Shown here in pieces: positions 36,301 to 51,300 of a stretch of DNA of 64,000 nucleotides. The notes below the pieces were generated by a model that was given only the letters and a program-made list of their open reading frames with translations, was not told where the DNA came from and searched no databases. Numbering within the stretch: position 1 is the first letter of the stretch; the number at the start of each line of letters is the position of its first letter. The position numbers were made by a program, and so were the translations under genes. Origin of the DNA: Agelaius tricolor (Eukaryota > Chordata > Aves > Passeriformes > Icteridae); the NCBI GenBank assembly GCA_023055355.1, contig JALJCS010000029.1, positions 1,116,001 to 1,180,000 on the forward strand. Direction: 5' to 3'.

Positions 36301-39300
36301 GATATGGAAATAAAGCAAATCTGATACTGCGGGGAGGCTCTGGATTTTCTGCTGCATTGTAGGATGGCACATGATGATAAGTGCTTCTTTTTGGAGGATG
36401 CCTTCAGCTCTCCTTGTTTCACCTGTGAAATAATTATCACCTCTATTAAATGTTATTTAGGCATTAATAGCTCTACCAGGGATTGAATGACTTTTTTGTT
36501 AAAGTGGTCGTGTCATCACCTGCCGGTAACTCAAAAACTGTTCTGTAGGTGGCTTTAGCTGTATTATAATTACGCACTGCTTCTCCTCCAGCTCCTGGGA
36601 GTCCAGGGAAGGATTAGTGCAGTTCCCTGTGCTCTGCTCCAGTTGTGCTTCTCTCTAGATGTGCCTTGTAAAACTTCTGCCATTGCTTTTCCCTGTGTGT
36701 GTCTTGGAGGTGTATGGGCTCAATCTTGGAAGAATAAGCCACTTGATTGCAGCCTCTGCTTCTACACATGTACTTAAACCAAAGCCTTGTTCTTCAGCTG
36801 AAAATTCAAGAGAATTACACCATCCCCATCTATTTCTTGTTAGAAGGCAAAGCCTTTCCCTTTCTTTTTTTACACTTTGGCATTTTGCACTCTGCTCTTT
36901 AACTCCTCAGGCTTTCAAAATTGATGCAATCCCTCGGGCTCTTGCTCTTGTGCTTCTTCTGTGCAGTAAAATTTGGTGTCATTGTTTTTAAGTTCAGGCA
37001 GTCAGCACCTCTGAAACACGGTGTTAATTTAAGATGATACTTGCTCTTAATTGGAAGCCTTTCAATATTCACAATGGCCTAGAAACCCTTCTGGTGAGGC
37101 TCTTAATTCAGAATTGTACTTGAAATTGCAAGATTGACCCCCTTTTTTTTTTTTTTCCCCTCCAAACTGTTGTCTGCACCCATTATGGGCATGTTCTGCT
37201 TTCTCTACTTAGAGTGTGTTTATCACAGTGAAATGGCATCTCCTACTGCAGGTTTTACTTGCTGGGTATCTTAAATGGAGTATTTAGGGCTTTGTGACTA
37301 TGCATTAAGTATATTAATGTTATCATTTGCTTTTGGATATTTTCCTTTTTTTGGAAAAGGATTTTTCCTATAGGTGCCAATAAGTCTCAGGTTTATAGGG
37401 AGAAATGGGTTGACAACATTGTGCATAAAAATTTACGATTTTTCCATATGTAGATATATACTTATTATGTGCTTACTAGTGTGAGTTACAAAGTAGTAAG
37501 AAGAAAGATGTCAGTAAATTGTCAGGTTCTTTTTATTGTGAATTATCCAAAATGACATGTTTTTTCTGGTTTGGAAGGGTTGATGGCTCCTCCTCAGATA
37601 CAATAGGATAGAAGTAACTTTAGCCTGTTAATACTGTTACTTGTATAGGGCAAGTGGCTGGTGCTGTAGGAGCAGCGCTCTAGCTCCTGAGGGGCAGTGC
37701 ACAGGGAAAAGTGCATTTTGGGACGCATAATTTGGCTGGGGTTTTCTTTGAGACTAGTTTCTTAACATGAGATTTGACTTTTTTTAATTTATGAATTTCT
37801 GCAGCTGTAAGCAGGGAGATATATATACATGCATGCACACACATTTCACATGGAGATCTAGCTTGTGAATGACAGTCTTTTTTTTTTTAACTTGTTCAGC
37901 ACTAGATTTACTACTTCCACCTCCATCTGTCTTCTCAGTTTCTCAGTTGGAGTTAAATATATATTTGTGATTGAGTGTTCTCTAAGCTATTCTATCTTAT
38001 GGGAGGGCATGGAAAACCTATGTACCAAAGAATACAGAAGTACAATCCACCTTTTAGCCTGGCTTTTAAGTGTCCATTGGTTCTAATGCTTGCTCTGAAG
38101 GATTGATGTTTAAAATGCAAAATTCTGTCTTTATGTGCATTTGTAGGAGCTTTAAGTTACAACCTAAGATGAATGATCAAAACACCAATGTTCTGCAAAT
38201 GATGTTAAATTAATCTCCCTGGCAGCCAAACCTAGCCTGCTTGGCTTTATGTAATCAGGTGTCCACCTGATCAGGAGCACATGTGGCTAAGCTGCTTACC
38301 AGCTTTTCATTTGGAGGTATTACAGGGATGTTTTGTATACAGCCAGCAGGGAAAAGGATGTACTCCTTATTCTTGAAAGATCAACCTGTAGATGTACTAA
38401 ATTGAGTTCTAACTCCATGTTGTCGTGTTTGCCTGCTGTGGTAATGCTCTTGTACAAATGAATGTATTGCAGATCTTCATTTTAGTTTATTTTTTCAATA
38501 GCCTCCTAGTCACTCTTAACTAGTGTGCACAGTCAAATGCTGCTGATCTCTGTGGCATTTGGTGATTTATTTCGCTTTCCATTTTCGCTGGTGATAATGG
38601 TAAGTCAAATCACATGTTGGCACTCTGTTTCCTGAGGGAAATTCACTGCTGGGTGAGGCATAGTAGAGAACAAAAGGCTTTCTGGACTATAGGCAAGCCT
38701 GGTTCATGTGCATTTCATCTGATTTAGAGGTTTCTCTTGGCGAGACTGGCCCAGTAGTCTCCAGTAGTCTGTGAGGACTGGTGCAGCTAGACTATCATGA
38801 TGTTGGAGTGTTTACTGCAAGGATAGTGGTTTTGAAACCGCTTGAGCTGGTTTTTTCCTGATGATTTGTTTCTCAAAATGACTCTGTTGGGCTGTGCAGT
38901 AACATCTGTTGGCAGTGGTTTGAGGGAATTCTTAGTTCTCAACCTGCAGATCAGTGGCTGCTTAGAGAGTTCAGTCTAATCTTCTTTGCCGGTGCTTTCT
39001 TGGGGGGTTCCTCCTCTGGACCTTCAAAAGTCTCACCAGTTATTTCTAGTGCTAGGATTTCCTGCACAGGTGAGCTGTGGGGTAGAATGCTGTGGCTAGA
39101 CAAGGCCTTCAGTTGATGAAGCAGGGTCTGAAGTTTTTCCATGCAGTATGTGAAGCTTATGGAAGAGAAGCTTATGGAAGAGACAAGTCAATAATTGTTT
39201 GGCTTGGATGGCTTCACTGTGCTTTGAGACTAACGGAAGATCATTATCAAATGATGTCTTTGAGCTCAAGTTTTTCAAACTATCAAGTACGAAGGGTATT

Positions 39301-42300
39301 AAAATTGTCAGTATAACTTAGATGCAGCCTGAAAAAAACCCCAACGAAATCCACAGAAGGTGGGAGCTGTGCCTTGGTTCCCAGTTGTGCTGGAGAAGCT
39401 TTGGGGTAAGGCACTGAGTCATTGGTGTGTTACAGCTGTTGGCAGTGTCACTGACCTGTGGTATCATGCCGAGGTGCAGCAGATGATAAACGTGCCTCAA
39501 CAGTCAGATCCCAGGCTCTGGCTCTGTGACAGGGATGCATTTAGGTAATTTCATACAGTAAGCTTCTCTCTAACAAAATTATAGCAGTGCAAAGTGTATT
39601 TTGATCCAGGTCAAGGACGGGGACAGGCAGACACTCACAGGCACACCGAGCTGGCTGAGGCCATGCTTTACTTGACTATAACAGCAGGTTGATATTCAAT
39701 GAAATTTCCATTTAAAAGTAGCTAATTGTCATCTCCTTACGGATAACTTCATGTTTAAATAAATGCAGTGCTTAACGTTGAAAGTTCCTGTTCTCATTTA
39801 GGTCTCTTTTCCTCCAACAAATGTTTTCTGGTTATGTTATGTTTTCAAACGTGTGAGCTGTTCTGAGGTGAGGGTCAGGGGGTTGGCTTCTTTCAATTCT
39901 TGCATTAGTGAGAATTTTATTATTTTATTCATGCTCTACTATAGTAGAGCTTGTGTTTTCTCATGAAGATGTTGTGTTTGGGTTCTTGAACCCATCACTA
40001 CAAACCTCTAAATGGAGCCAGTGAGGTGAACTCAAAAATCTTCATCTGGTGATGATGTTGCAGAGATGAAACAGAGGTTTAGCAAACTACTTGGTATTTT
40101 CCAGGAGTTGCCTTATGCTAACTTCAGTACTGAGATGCTTAAATCAAAAGCCAAACATTTGCATTTTTGATCTTTGGGGGTTTCTTTAAAGGCTCTTATG
40201 TTATTTTTAGCTCCAGCTTCCTGCCAAAAGCTTTGTTCCTTTTATTTTAGATTTTGTGTTGATGAATCCCACTAGTTATGATGTCATTGCATGGTGTGAA
40301 ATGACAGCAACAAAAAGAAAAATCTTAACCCATACCATCTGTTACAGTAAATATTATGCAGTCCCATTTGATTCCAAGCGGATTTGGACTGCATATTTAC
40401 AAGAGAAGCTGGTCTCTGCTTAGATGTATGGTACCCTCTAGCATAAAGCCTTTAATCACCAAATTCTCTATATGGTTTTGGATTTGACATGACACATTGC
40501 CAGGTCTAAGTTTAGTTGGTTTTTTTATCAGTGTTTAATCTTCTGTCATTCATATCAGGCCTAGTAACTTGCCAGAAATGGTCCTAGAGGAATCTGCATG
40601 AATTAGGATAATTCACTAATACCAAGCATTGGTTGACTTCTTACAGTGGTCATCTTACAGTACTTGTGGCCTGAAATAGAGAGGGGCAGATTTGCTTTAA
40701 TCTCATAAGTATTCTTCTCAAAGATTAAATGCAGAATGTTGATTCAAACCTGTGGTTAGTGCTCCCCGAGAGTGTATTGGCATTTGCATGTGTCTTTCCC
40801 TGCATCATTTATCAAAGCCCTCACTGAAGAAATTGAATTTGATAGGTGTTTTATTTTATGCTGCAAGATCACAAACATGTTTAGAAAGGCTAAAGAAGTA
40901 TGAAATGGTGTCAGGATCCAAGCAGAGCACGGAGCCTGCCTTAGCAGCCTTGGTCAAAGATGAATTCTGAAACGCAGGGTACAGCAGTGCTTGTGCATGA
41001 ACTGAAATGTGCTGCCTGCCAGGAAAAAAGGAAACTGAGAAATTGTTGAGGGTGCATGTTATTGTGGAAACCAGTTATTACTCTTGAATGGAGCAGGATG
41101 CTCTCAACTCCCATTTGGACTTGGGATAAGATTTAAGTGCCTCCGAGTAGTTTGAGTTGCAGGGTTTCAATAACCACTTCATTTCCAGAGGCTTTAAGTA
41201 AAGCCTCAGTGCTGGAAATGTCAGGCAGTGGAGAAGGTTTTCCCTTGGTAACCTGCCAAAAAAATGGAGATTTTGCATTTGCAGTGTATTGATGTATTAG
41301 AACTCAGCCTTTGGGCATGGATGGACATGATGCTGTGGCTTATCTGGGCAAGACCCAGATCCCAGGAGTTGCTGAGGGAATTCTTGAGGGGGTCACAAAT
41401 GAAGCTGTGGTGCTCCTTTGAGTGTGTGAAGTTTGGGCTTGAGACAGAGCATTGTGTCACTGCAAGAGACACTGGGGAAAGAAGGGGGGACAAAAACATG
41501 TTCCTGCCCCTGTCACTCCTGATAAATGCTGTCTTGTTCAAATTGCATCAATACTTGCCCTGCAACAAAGCCAGTCAGTATGTGGATGTCCTGTTAAGGG
41601 TATAACCACTTTCTCGGAAGCAATTTTCCAATAGCTGAGGCAGAGATGGATGACCTCCCAGAGCAAAGGCTAGATGGGGTGGAAGGATTTGCACTGCTTT
41701 ATGCCCGCCTTGTCTTTGTGGGCTGGATCACAGCTTGTCACCTGTTCTGTCCCTCTCCTCCTGCCTATGTGCTTATGCACTTTTTGTCTTTTTTTCATGG
41801 TATACACATTTGAGTTTGTGAATAAGAACTTGCACTAATCACAAGAGCTGAAACCTATTACCTGTGTTTGAATCCATAGTGCTATGTTTTATGCGTAGTG
41901 TTTTTAAATTATCCTTAATTTTAAATCCTTGTGTCTTGCTGCAGAGTATATCTTTGTTTCTCAGGTTAGGAGACCAAGAAATAAACATAAACCAGCTGAT
42001 CTCTCCCTGCACAACAGGTCCTTCCCTTTGCATCCTGGCTGCCAGGAAGAGGAACTAGAAGAGCTGGATTCCTCACATAGCAGGGCTTTTAAATGGCAGG
42101 AAATCTTTTTTCAAATTTGCTAAAATGTAAAATCCACAGTACAGACAAAAGGGATTTTGCAGTTGAGACTGAAATTTCTGGGTTTGGATAGATTTGTTGC
42201 GCTCAATTCTACTGAGCAAGCTTTTGCAACTTGCTTTGCATGGGACTTAGTGTGATGAGGAGAATATTTTTCAAAATATAACTATGAGAGGCTTTCCACA

Positions 42301-45300
42301 GAGCATCTACAGCATGTTAATTCCCTCTTTCACTGCAGGGCCCTGAGTAGAATGCAGCATTGTAGTCCTTTTGTAATAGATGCTGATGGATTTCAGGAGC
42401 GGTGCTGTTCTAAAATGGCCACTGTCATACTTTTAGTGGTGTGTGTGCAAACTGCAAAACTGGTACTCCAAGGAAGAATATTATGGAGACACCCAGGAAA
42501 ATTTTGGGCTGCATGCTTCCTGTGTAGCAGAGACATGAGGAGCACTGTTTTCCAAGACCCTAAATGGCTTTTTGCTCCAGGCAAAAGCAAAGATGATTTT
42601 ACTTCATTTGCTTTGCTGTCCTTGATTTCAATTTGGCTTTTTGAACTTTTTGCCATTGTCTTTAAAGATTTTTGCAAAAAATCTGAATCATTATTCCTCA
42701 TTATCTAAGTGGCTGATAGCATTACTCATAATCTTCTGTTGTTTTATTTATTAGGCTATGATTCTTACATTTATTTTTTTCTTATAACTGGGGGCATAAC
42801 AAACATTTAGCCACAGCTGGCAGCAACATTAACTAAGATAGGTTTAATGTGCTAAACTTTCAGCAGCTCTTCCCCTGGTGTTGACTTGGAGATGCATTGC
42901 CTCTGAAAGTCCTTTGTCTTTTTTTAAGAGGATGCTGCTGACCTGCTCTAAGCTGTTTCTCAGCTCATAAAAGAGGGCTGATTTTTGCTGTTTATAACAG
43001 CAAGCTTTAGATACACCAGATCAAGCAAAGCAGAGATTTCTTTTTGGTTTATAGTATTTGCCTTGGAATGACTGCTCTGCCTTGAAGTCGCTCTTCAGAT
43101 AGGCCTCTGAGCAGCATCCATCTCAGTCTCTACCTACAACATGTCCAGGATGATGCTCTTCACTGGTGAAGGGGATTAAAATAGTCATTAAGCTGCTGAA
43201 TACACCAAATGTCCTGTTAAGTACAAAATAAAGATAGTGAACATGCTGGAGTGATACAGTCTGTTGGAATGCATCAGGATGGGAACATCTTTAACTTGAG
43301 CCAGACTTGAAATGCTTATATCACAGAAAGATGAAACCAGGGCTTAGTTTGCATATGGAAACTCTTGGCCTAGTGCTCTCTGTAGAGACACTTTCTTGCT
43401 CTCATTTTTCTCTGCTGTGTTTAAGTGGATAGTTGGTCCTGTCTGCCCCACCTTGACTCCTGAGTGCCACTTAAAATGGTGTGCTTGGCACTATTGTTAG
43501 GATGCTTCCTGCAGTGAATTAACTTTGGGAACAACCCAAAGCAGAGGACTGTTCTTATTTATTTCCACCTCTCTGGGTTAATATTCAGAGCCTTTAATTG
43601 ACAGGTATAACTTTGAAAATACAGACAGCCTCTAACACAATTGTATGACTGTGACTGAATAGTTGATCTATTTGCCTTTGTTGTCCAGGCTGTAGAGTTT
43701 CCAATGCAGCCTTGGCACCCACAAATTCATTTTGTGCTGGTTACCAAACCTGTTTTCCCCCTCTAACAGGTACTACAGTGACATACAAAAGTTCTCAGTG
43801 CAATATTCTCAGAATGTTCCCAGCCTCATAACACAAATCAATGTAGTACTGGTCCCACTGCTGTCCAGGCTGGCTGGGAATTGTGCAGGGAGAGGCAGCC
43901 TCCAAGATAATTAAAGCATGGAACTCATTTGGGCTCTCAATGATTTTTTTTTTTTGGTAAGATATCCAAAGTAATAATATTAGAATGAGGTATGCTTCTG
44001 GCTGTCTCATGCTATTGCATATCAGGCTATAATTTTAGTATAGCTTTCTTGTGTGCTGCTCTCTTACGATTTGAGACATCTGAGTAGATTCTGTGGGGCT
44101 AATCAACATCAGGGATTTGCCAGATTCTGGCAGAGTTAATATTTGCAGCTGAGATGTGTGCATAGTTGGGTTTCTGAATTTAAAAAGCACCTTAGTGGGC
44201 CATGTCTGAAGTCTACCAGTGAAACATAAAACCACCATTCCCCAGGGTTAGAACTGTATGCAACATTTTCATCCTTTGACTTTGAGAAAGTGCAATTGAA
44301 ATGACTCCGCCCATGGCTAGGAAAATGGTGAGTGGCCAATTGCATCAATAGGCAGATCAATCTACCCTCCAACCACCGTGATCAGATTTGCATGCTAAGT
44401 CAACATTTCCATCACTGTCCTTATCTGCTTGTGGGGTCAAGGAAAGCAAAACTTGTTTAGAAGGCTGACCATTTATTTCTTTCTCATTCAAGCGTGTCTT
44501 CCAAGAGCATCTGAGCAGGGGAAAGAAAAGCATCTCTAAGTCAATAGTCACTTCTTTCCCTGCCTAATAGCCTTTTCCAAGCAGGAAGATAAAGAATTGT
44601 TTGGAATGCATCTGTTCAAAATAAAATATCTTGACAGTTTTCTTTACAGTTCCTCCAGCTGGTCTTTATACCAAAAAAAAAAAAAAAAGCTGCTGGGATG
44701 GACAGCCTGGGAAAATACTAGTACATTCAGAGACCCTGCAGAGGAATATCAGTTGAAGTAATGGAAATTCTCGGTGGATAGTGCCTCTTTAACAAGATGG
44801 TCTAAAACTGTTCTGCCTGCTCTTTTTCAGGGAGTGATTTCCCTTGCTGTTGCAGAACAGGCAGTTTTTGCTTTCACCTTTGGAGTAAAGCTTTGAGCAC
44901 CTGATTGTTTTGTGCTTAGAAGCCCTCAGTGAAGTGTCAAATTACTTAAAACTCATCAAGAACCTGCCCATCAGGTGGGTGCAGCTGCAGCATGTGAATT
45001 CTTTGACTAATCTTATGGTCAATTGTATTTCAGCTAAGCCGACAGAAAAGAATAGTGTTCTCTTCCCTACCTTGAAATTTTTCAAAAAATGAATAAAGAA
45101 ACGTCAAGGAAATAATTATCAGTGTACAGAGAGTTCATGCTTCCCACAGAAACCTGGGAGAGATTATTAATAAGTTAAAATCTCATTTTATCAAAGATAA
45201 AAATCACCTTTCCCATTTTGTTTATTTCCATGCAATGCTATACAATCTGATACAGCTCAATAGGGTGAAGAGGTATAAAATTCAGCATAAGAAATTCAGG

Positions 45301-48300
45301 TGTTCAACATGCAAAGCCAGGTAAATATTCTGCAGTGATAGCCGTGAAATATTAGAGCTTCTAGGCTTGCTTCTGTGGAGTTAGTTTTACTTTCTGGATC
45401 AGCAAAATCAGTAATGGGCATTTCAGCCAGCTTGAGTCTGTTCTATAAATTACCACTTAATTTTCTAATAGCATTAGGCAGCTGTTGTAAGTAGAGCTCT
45501 GCTGCTTCCTGTGAAGGAGCTGGTTAATATGTCCATTAGAGCTTATGTGCAAGGTTAGCTGTGGGGTGGTGCTGTGACTGTTAAACCCCGGCTGATGAAT
45601 TAATGCTTTAGAAATAAAATGCTGCTAAATTACTAAGGATTGCTTTTAAAGAGTGGAAAAAATGGAAATACATTAAGCCATTGCTGAGGTCCTTTACTTT
45701 CTGTGACCCTGCTCCTGACAAATTTTGGGGGTACTTCAAAAAGCTTTTTGTCATTTGACTTCTCATCTGTCAGACTGCTCAATCCAGGTGTCTGAGTTCT
45801 AGAGAAGGGATGGAAGTCTACTTTTCATCCTCTGCTTTGGAAGAAGGTGAATTGGAAGATTCAAGCCTGAATTCTGCTGATAGTCACAGGATCTTTTGAG
45901 GACTGGTTGGCTGTGTGTGTAAGCTTAAAAATGAGCAAATAAAGCTTTTCCTCTCAGACTCTTGGAAGTAAGAAGTGTTGCTCTGAGCCTTCTTCCAGCA
46001 CTCCAGCCTCTTCCATACTTAACCAGGGTGGTGCTTGCCATTCTTCATTCTAGCCTTGCTTGAGGGCTTGCTCCCTCACCTTCAGTTTGCTGGCAGTAGT
46101 GGAAGGCAGCTGGCAGCCTTTCACCACTCTTATTGCTGGGATAAGAAATAGCTGCAGTGAGGAAAATGAAAGACTCTTTTGGTGACAATTTGAGATGGTT
46201 TTGCTAAATTAATTCTCTTGCCTTTTTTTTTTTTAATATTTTTTAGTGGAGTGTTAGGAACTGTTCCTAATCAGCAGCTAACTGTAAACTAAACTTTCTT
46301 GGCACAGTGTTCACATTGAAGTTTTCTTTAAGGAAAAAGATGTTGTTTACCAGACCTGAACAAACTTACAGAACCAATATAGGAATCTCTTTAAAGCACT
46401 GATTTCTGCATACCTAGACATTAAAGGTTCTTAAAATATTTTGTTTTGTATGTGAGCAGTCATGTAAGCTGCTGCCTGAAAGATGCTCCATAACAACTCT
46501 GAATAAATAATAGGAGGAGGTGTATGGGAAAATGGTTTTGGTTTAAAATTCCGATTTCCAATATTTTTAAATAGATTTACTAAGAGCCAGAGTTGCTACC
46601 TGTTCTCAGTAACAGATACTTACTACTGACTGTTTTCATAGGCTTGAAATTTGTAGAAGTAACCTGTGCTTTTGGGTGGACTTAAAGTTTAAAGTATCCT
46701 AAGTTTTTATTCTGGAAACAACAAGGGTATTCCATAATTTTTTGCTAACTTAATTTTGTTCGGGATCAGCATAAGCTTGGCAGAGCTCAAGGAGCAGCAG
46801 CAAGGATAAAAGCAGCCGTATATTTTAGTGGTTTCCAGTTTTCGAAAGATGGTCATTAGCATGGTTTGGAAAGCCAAGACTTAAAAACCTCATGGTTTCC
46901 TCTACAGATTTGAAGTTTCATCTGAATTGTTTGGAGGACAGAATTACCAATTAATTGTGTTGAGTTCTGGGTTTTTTTAACAGAAGATTGTGAATTTAGA
47001 AGTGGAAAGCAATAGGCATGACCCGCGGAGCTCCAGCGCGGTCAGAGCAGGGCCTGTTGAATCATTCCTGTGTGCTGTTGGGAAGTTGCTTTGTAGCCTA
47101 ATTGCAGGACTTGAAAATTCGAAGTATTTTATCATGTTCAAAACCACATGCAGTCTGTGCACATAAATAATCAATCTGTGATGCTGAAAAACATCTGTTA
47201 GGGGGTGGATACTTGAACCAAACTCAGACTGCACTGCAAACTGCATTCCTTCTTTTATCTTGCTTTTTTTTTTCCCTCAGGAATTTTTCCTTGCCACTTC
47301 AAATTCTCTGTTAAAATACACCCTTCAGTTTCCTGCTTGCCTTTTGGATCATTGTGTTTTAGACAGAAATGCAATCTGTGCAGCCTTTTTATCTGGAGTC
47401 AGCCGAGTGGTTAGATAAGTAGATGGAATGAGAAGCCACAGGTTCATGCAGTGGCTCTTTTGCACAACTCCCAGTGAGCTTCACAAGATCTGTAAAACAA
47501 ATGTTTGTGCTGTTTTGAGGAAGGAATTTTGGTTTGTTCCCTCCTGGAATGCTAAATCACTTTGAGTCAGTAATAAAGGGTTTTTCTCTGCCTGATGTTA
47601 ACAAATTATTCTGTCTCCTTTCTGCCAGATTTGGCCGCTAGGGAAGTTAGTGGAGAACTCATGTGGGTGTGTGACTTATGATGAGTTTTAGTCCAGGAGT
47701 TACTTTTGCCTTGAACAAATTGCTTTGAAGTGATGAAAGATTTTCTGAATGTACTTTTGTGTGTATTATGGAATCTGTATCCTGGTAACTACAGTGATTA
47801 TATTCCCTAACTCTTGCGTAGTTCAAGTGCCTTAAGATGGCTCAAACTGTCCTATCAAATCATGGAGAAGTTACAAAAAAGCATCTCTCAGTACTCCTCC
47901 ACATGTGCTGCTCTCAGTGATGCCTTTGTGGTATCAGCAGTATGGTTCATATTAATAATCAGTTCAGAAATGAAAGACCTGAGAGTTAAACTTTTCAAAC
48001 ACTATTAAGCCATAGCTGCTGTCCTTAGGCTTCAGTTTGGATCTCTGTTCTGATAGTCCAGGAAGGCAAAACTGCCCTGTGGCCATTTTTTTGCTAGAAT
48101 ATTAGTGAATGTGAAAACATTAACTTGCACTCAAGTTTTCGCTTGCTGACTGACTAACAAACAAGACATCTTGAATCTCTGTGCCTCAGATGCCCAAATA
48201 ATTAATGTGGGAAAGCAGTAATTAGTCGGGCCATGCAAAACAGAGTGATGACACAGATTGGAGCTAGGAGACAGCATTAAACCGAGCTGAGCCTGCTGCT

Positions 48301-51300
48301 GGGTGACCTTAGGCAAGTCACTTGACTTTGTGCCTCAGTTTAGCCCAGTGATAAATAGGCCTGGCTCTCTGTGCTGGGATAGGACTTGGGGTGGTGCTGT
48401 AAAAAGGGGACTTCAAAATAGTGCTGTGGCAGTGTTCTGCTGTGAGGGGAGGGAAATGGCCATGAGTGTGTCTGTGTGACACAGCTTGGAAATTGTCCCT
48501 GACATCCTTGTGACACGTGGAAGATGACCTAGGCTGATTAAACCTATTTGGACCTACCTGTGAACAGTGTGAGGATTATCAGTGTTTGTGCTTTCCTGTT
48601 CTCTTGCCCTTATTTTTAAGGAGGCTTTGTGTTAAACTGTTCTAGGCCCAGCCATTACTCCCAAGCTGCACTTTTCAAGCTTGAGGCCCTGAAATTGATC
48701 CTTTTCAAAGGACACAGTTCTGGGTACAGTAACATTTGTTCAGGAAATGTTCCAGTGCAGTTGTTATGAACTTTGTCTCTCCAGGGATAGAAAAGAGGAT
48801 GCCAAAGGCAACTGTGTTACACAAGTAACTTCAGGAAGCTGAGGCAGTGCTGAGTTGTGGCTTTCCTGGATTTGGTCACCTCTTCCCCAGCTAGCACTGC
48901 CTGCAGTGTGGCACTCCCTATTGAATACAGTGGTTCACAGTGCAAATGTCTCACATGCAGATTATGTGCTCTTTGACTCATATAGGCCCTTATGGAGCAT
49001 GATAAACCAGAGGGGGAGGGGGAAATAACCTGATACCTCCTAATCACAAATTCCAAGGGCAAAATGGCTGCCCATGAGTTAAAGGTACATGGAAATCTCC
49101 CATTTTCCTTGTGGAAAGGCAGTGAAATGTGCAAAGCAGTAAGGAATGCTTCAGGCTGCAGTAGGTTTTTAATCCTATAGTTGCTGTCGGCACACATGGA
49201 AGTACATGGATTATTGTCACTGAACTTCATGTCGGCCTTAAACACAGGCATCTAAATATAAACTGCACCCCAGCTACCACTGCAGCTCCTGCCTTGGCTC
49301 CCAGTTCTCTGCTGGTGCAGACTCCTCCACCCCAAGTGTCAATAAAGGACAAGCAGATGAGAACTCCACCCTTTCCAGCAAGTTAAAGCAAGCCAAAGAC
49401 TGCTTTAGTGAGATTTCTGCCATTTAAATTCAAAAGCAAACCCAGGCTGGTATTATCAGCTCACACCAGATCTGCCTGCAGACAGTAATTCTTCCTGTCT
49501 TGGACCCCTGCCCATGTGCATTATTGTAATTATCAGCAATTTAAAAAAAAATAAAGCAATAAAGCTAGGATGAGCTGCTAGTCTGTAGATTTACTGCCTG
49601 CTGTGTCAGGCATTCATTAGCTTTCCTGGGTTCAAGCCACCTATCTGCTGAATAAAAGCAGGAAGAGGAGCTGAGGAAAACAATGCATGAAACACCATTT
49701 GAAGCATGAATTGAGAGCTCTGCTTGCATTTACAAGTTATGAATCCAAAACCAGGGGAATTTTAAGTATTCTGTCCAGAAATTCTGGTGTGTAAAGTTCT
49801 TCTGCCAACTTCCCTCGCTTTTTAGTTGAAGTGTTGGTTTCCTGAATACTGACTTACCATTAATTCCCAGGTGAGATTCATGGCAATGAATGTTAGATTT
49901 AAGGGCTCTGTGGCACGTTGTAATCCAGGAGGGCTGGGCTTTACAATGCCAGCCCAGCTGTTCTTCCAGTGGCTTCAGTTTGTGACTGTGGCTCTTCTTA
50001 ATTCATTTTCAAGGGCTGGCCTCTTCTTGTGGAAAGTAAAAGGCCTATGGACATCAGCTGGAGGCAACACTAATATGGGGGAAGCAATTGAAGCAGTTTG
50101 AGTCCCTGCACAAACATTCACACCAATTTTTCAGTCAGGCAAAACGTTAGAATCACACATTCAAAAGCAGCAGCTGTGGAGGGTTTTGTTCACAGGAAGG
50201 CTGGTAAGGTAACAGGGCTCATTTTTGTGTCAAAGGAACCGTTAGAATTCCTCAGTGGTCTTGAAAGTGTTCAATTTAGATACTCAATATCTGTGAGTAT
50301 TGCACTGATATAGGGAGATTTGCAGAGTTGCTCAGATAACGTAGGAAATGTAAATTAAAAAAAAACAACAGAAAGAACTCTTTCTTCAATTTAAGGTGGG
50401 CAGTGTGATTTATCTGAATAAGGACAGTGCTGAGCACCGTGTTCGTGTTCCAAAGTCCCTCGGGTTGTGGTTCATGTGGACCATGATTTAATAACCAGTG
50501 TTGCTTTTGAGGGCCTTAGCTTAATTAAAAATAAACAGCGCAAGTAATCTTTCCAAGTGCTGCCCTGCTTTTTTTTTTTTTTTGTCAGTGTAGCAACAAC
50601 TGGTTGTGGAATACATGTAACTCTCAGGAGCAGGAATTCTGATCTGACCTGTAGAGAATCCTACAAAGGGCCTGCCTTGTCAGTTAAGGCAGGGTATGCC
50701 CTCAGCAGCCAGTAATCTGTTCTCTACCCACCAAGTCAATGCAATTCTCTATTGGAGCTTTCTTCAGCAGCTCATAAGTTCTAGCAGCTGGAATTTCAGT
50801 CTTAAAACAGCTTAATCTTGCACAGTTTTACGCAGAGAGCTACTCTTGTGTTGCTGCAGAGGTAGCCTGATGGAAAGCATGTGTGGTGTGGGTTCTCCTC
50901 ACAGGCTCTCCATGCTTCTCAATCTCCCATCCACTGTGGTTTTGTTGGAATAAAGGTTCATTCTGGCTAATCTGATCAGATGGACGAGGTTCCGGTCATG
51001 TTTGACCCCACTGAAAATGCAGAATTCAGTTAAATATGACATTTTGCAGATAGCTTTGTGCTGTTCAGGAAAGCTCTCCAGAACTCATTTCTGTGAATTA
51101 TAATTATCAGCTTCTCTTCACACGAGAAAAGTTCCAATCACCCTTCAATCCTCAAGTCCCCATCAGCATGCCAGAAGGTTTTCCAGAATAGTATTCCATA
51201 GGCAGCTGTATGGACAGCATAGGAAATAAGTTATGTTGTGATGATGTTTAACAGATCCTGGCAATAAAAGGCAAGGGACATGGATGTTGTTTTCATGTTT

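Noticed and set aside
41180..41220. Possible microRNA precursor hairpin
   Set aside because: The stem is only about 17 bp and the loop is tiny, too short for a Drosha substrate.
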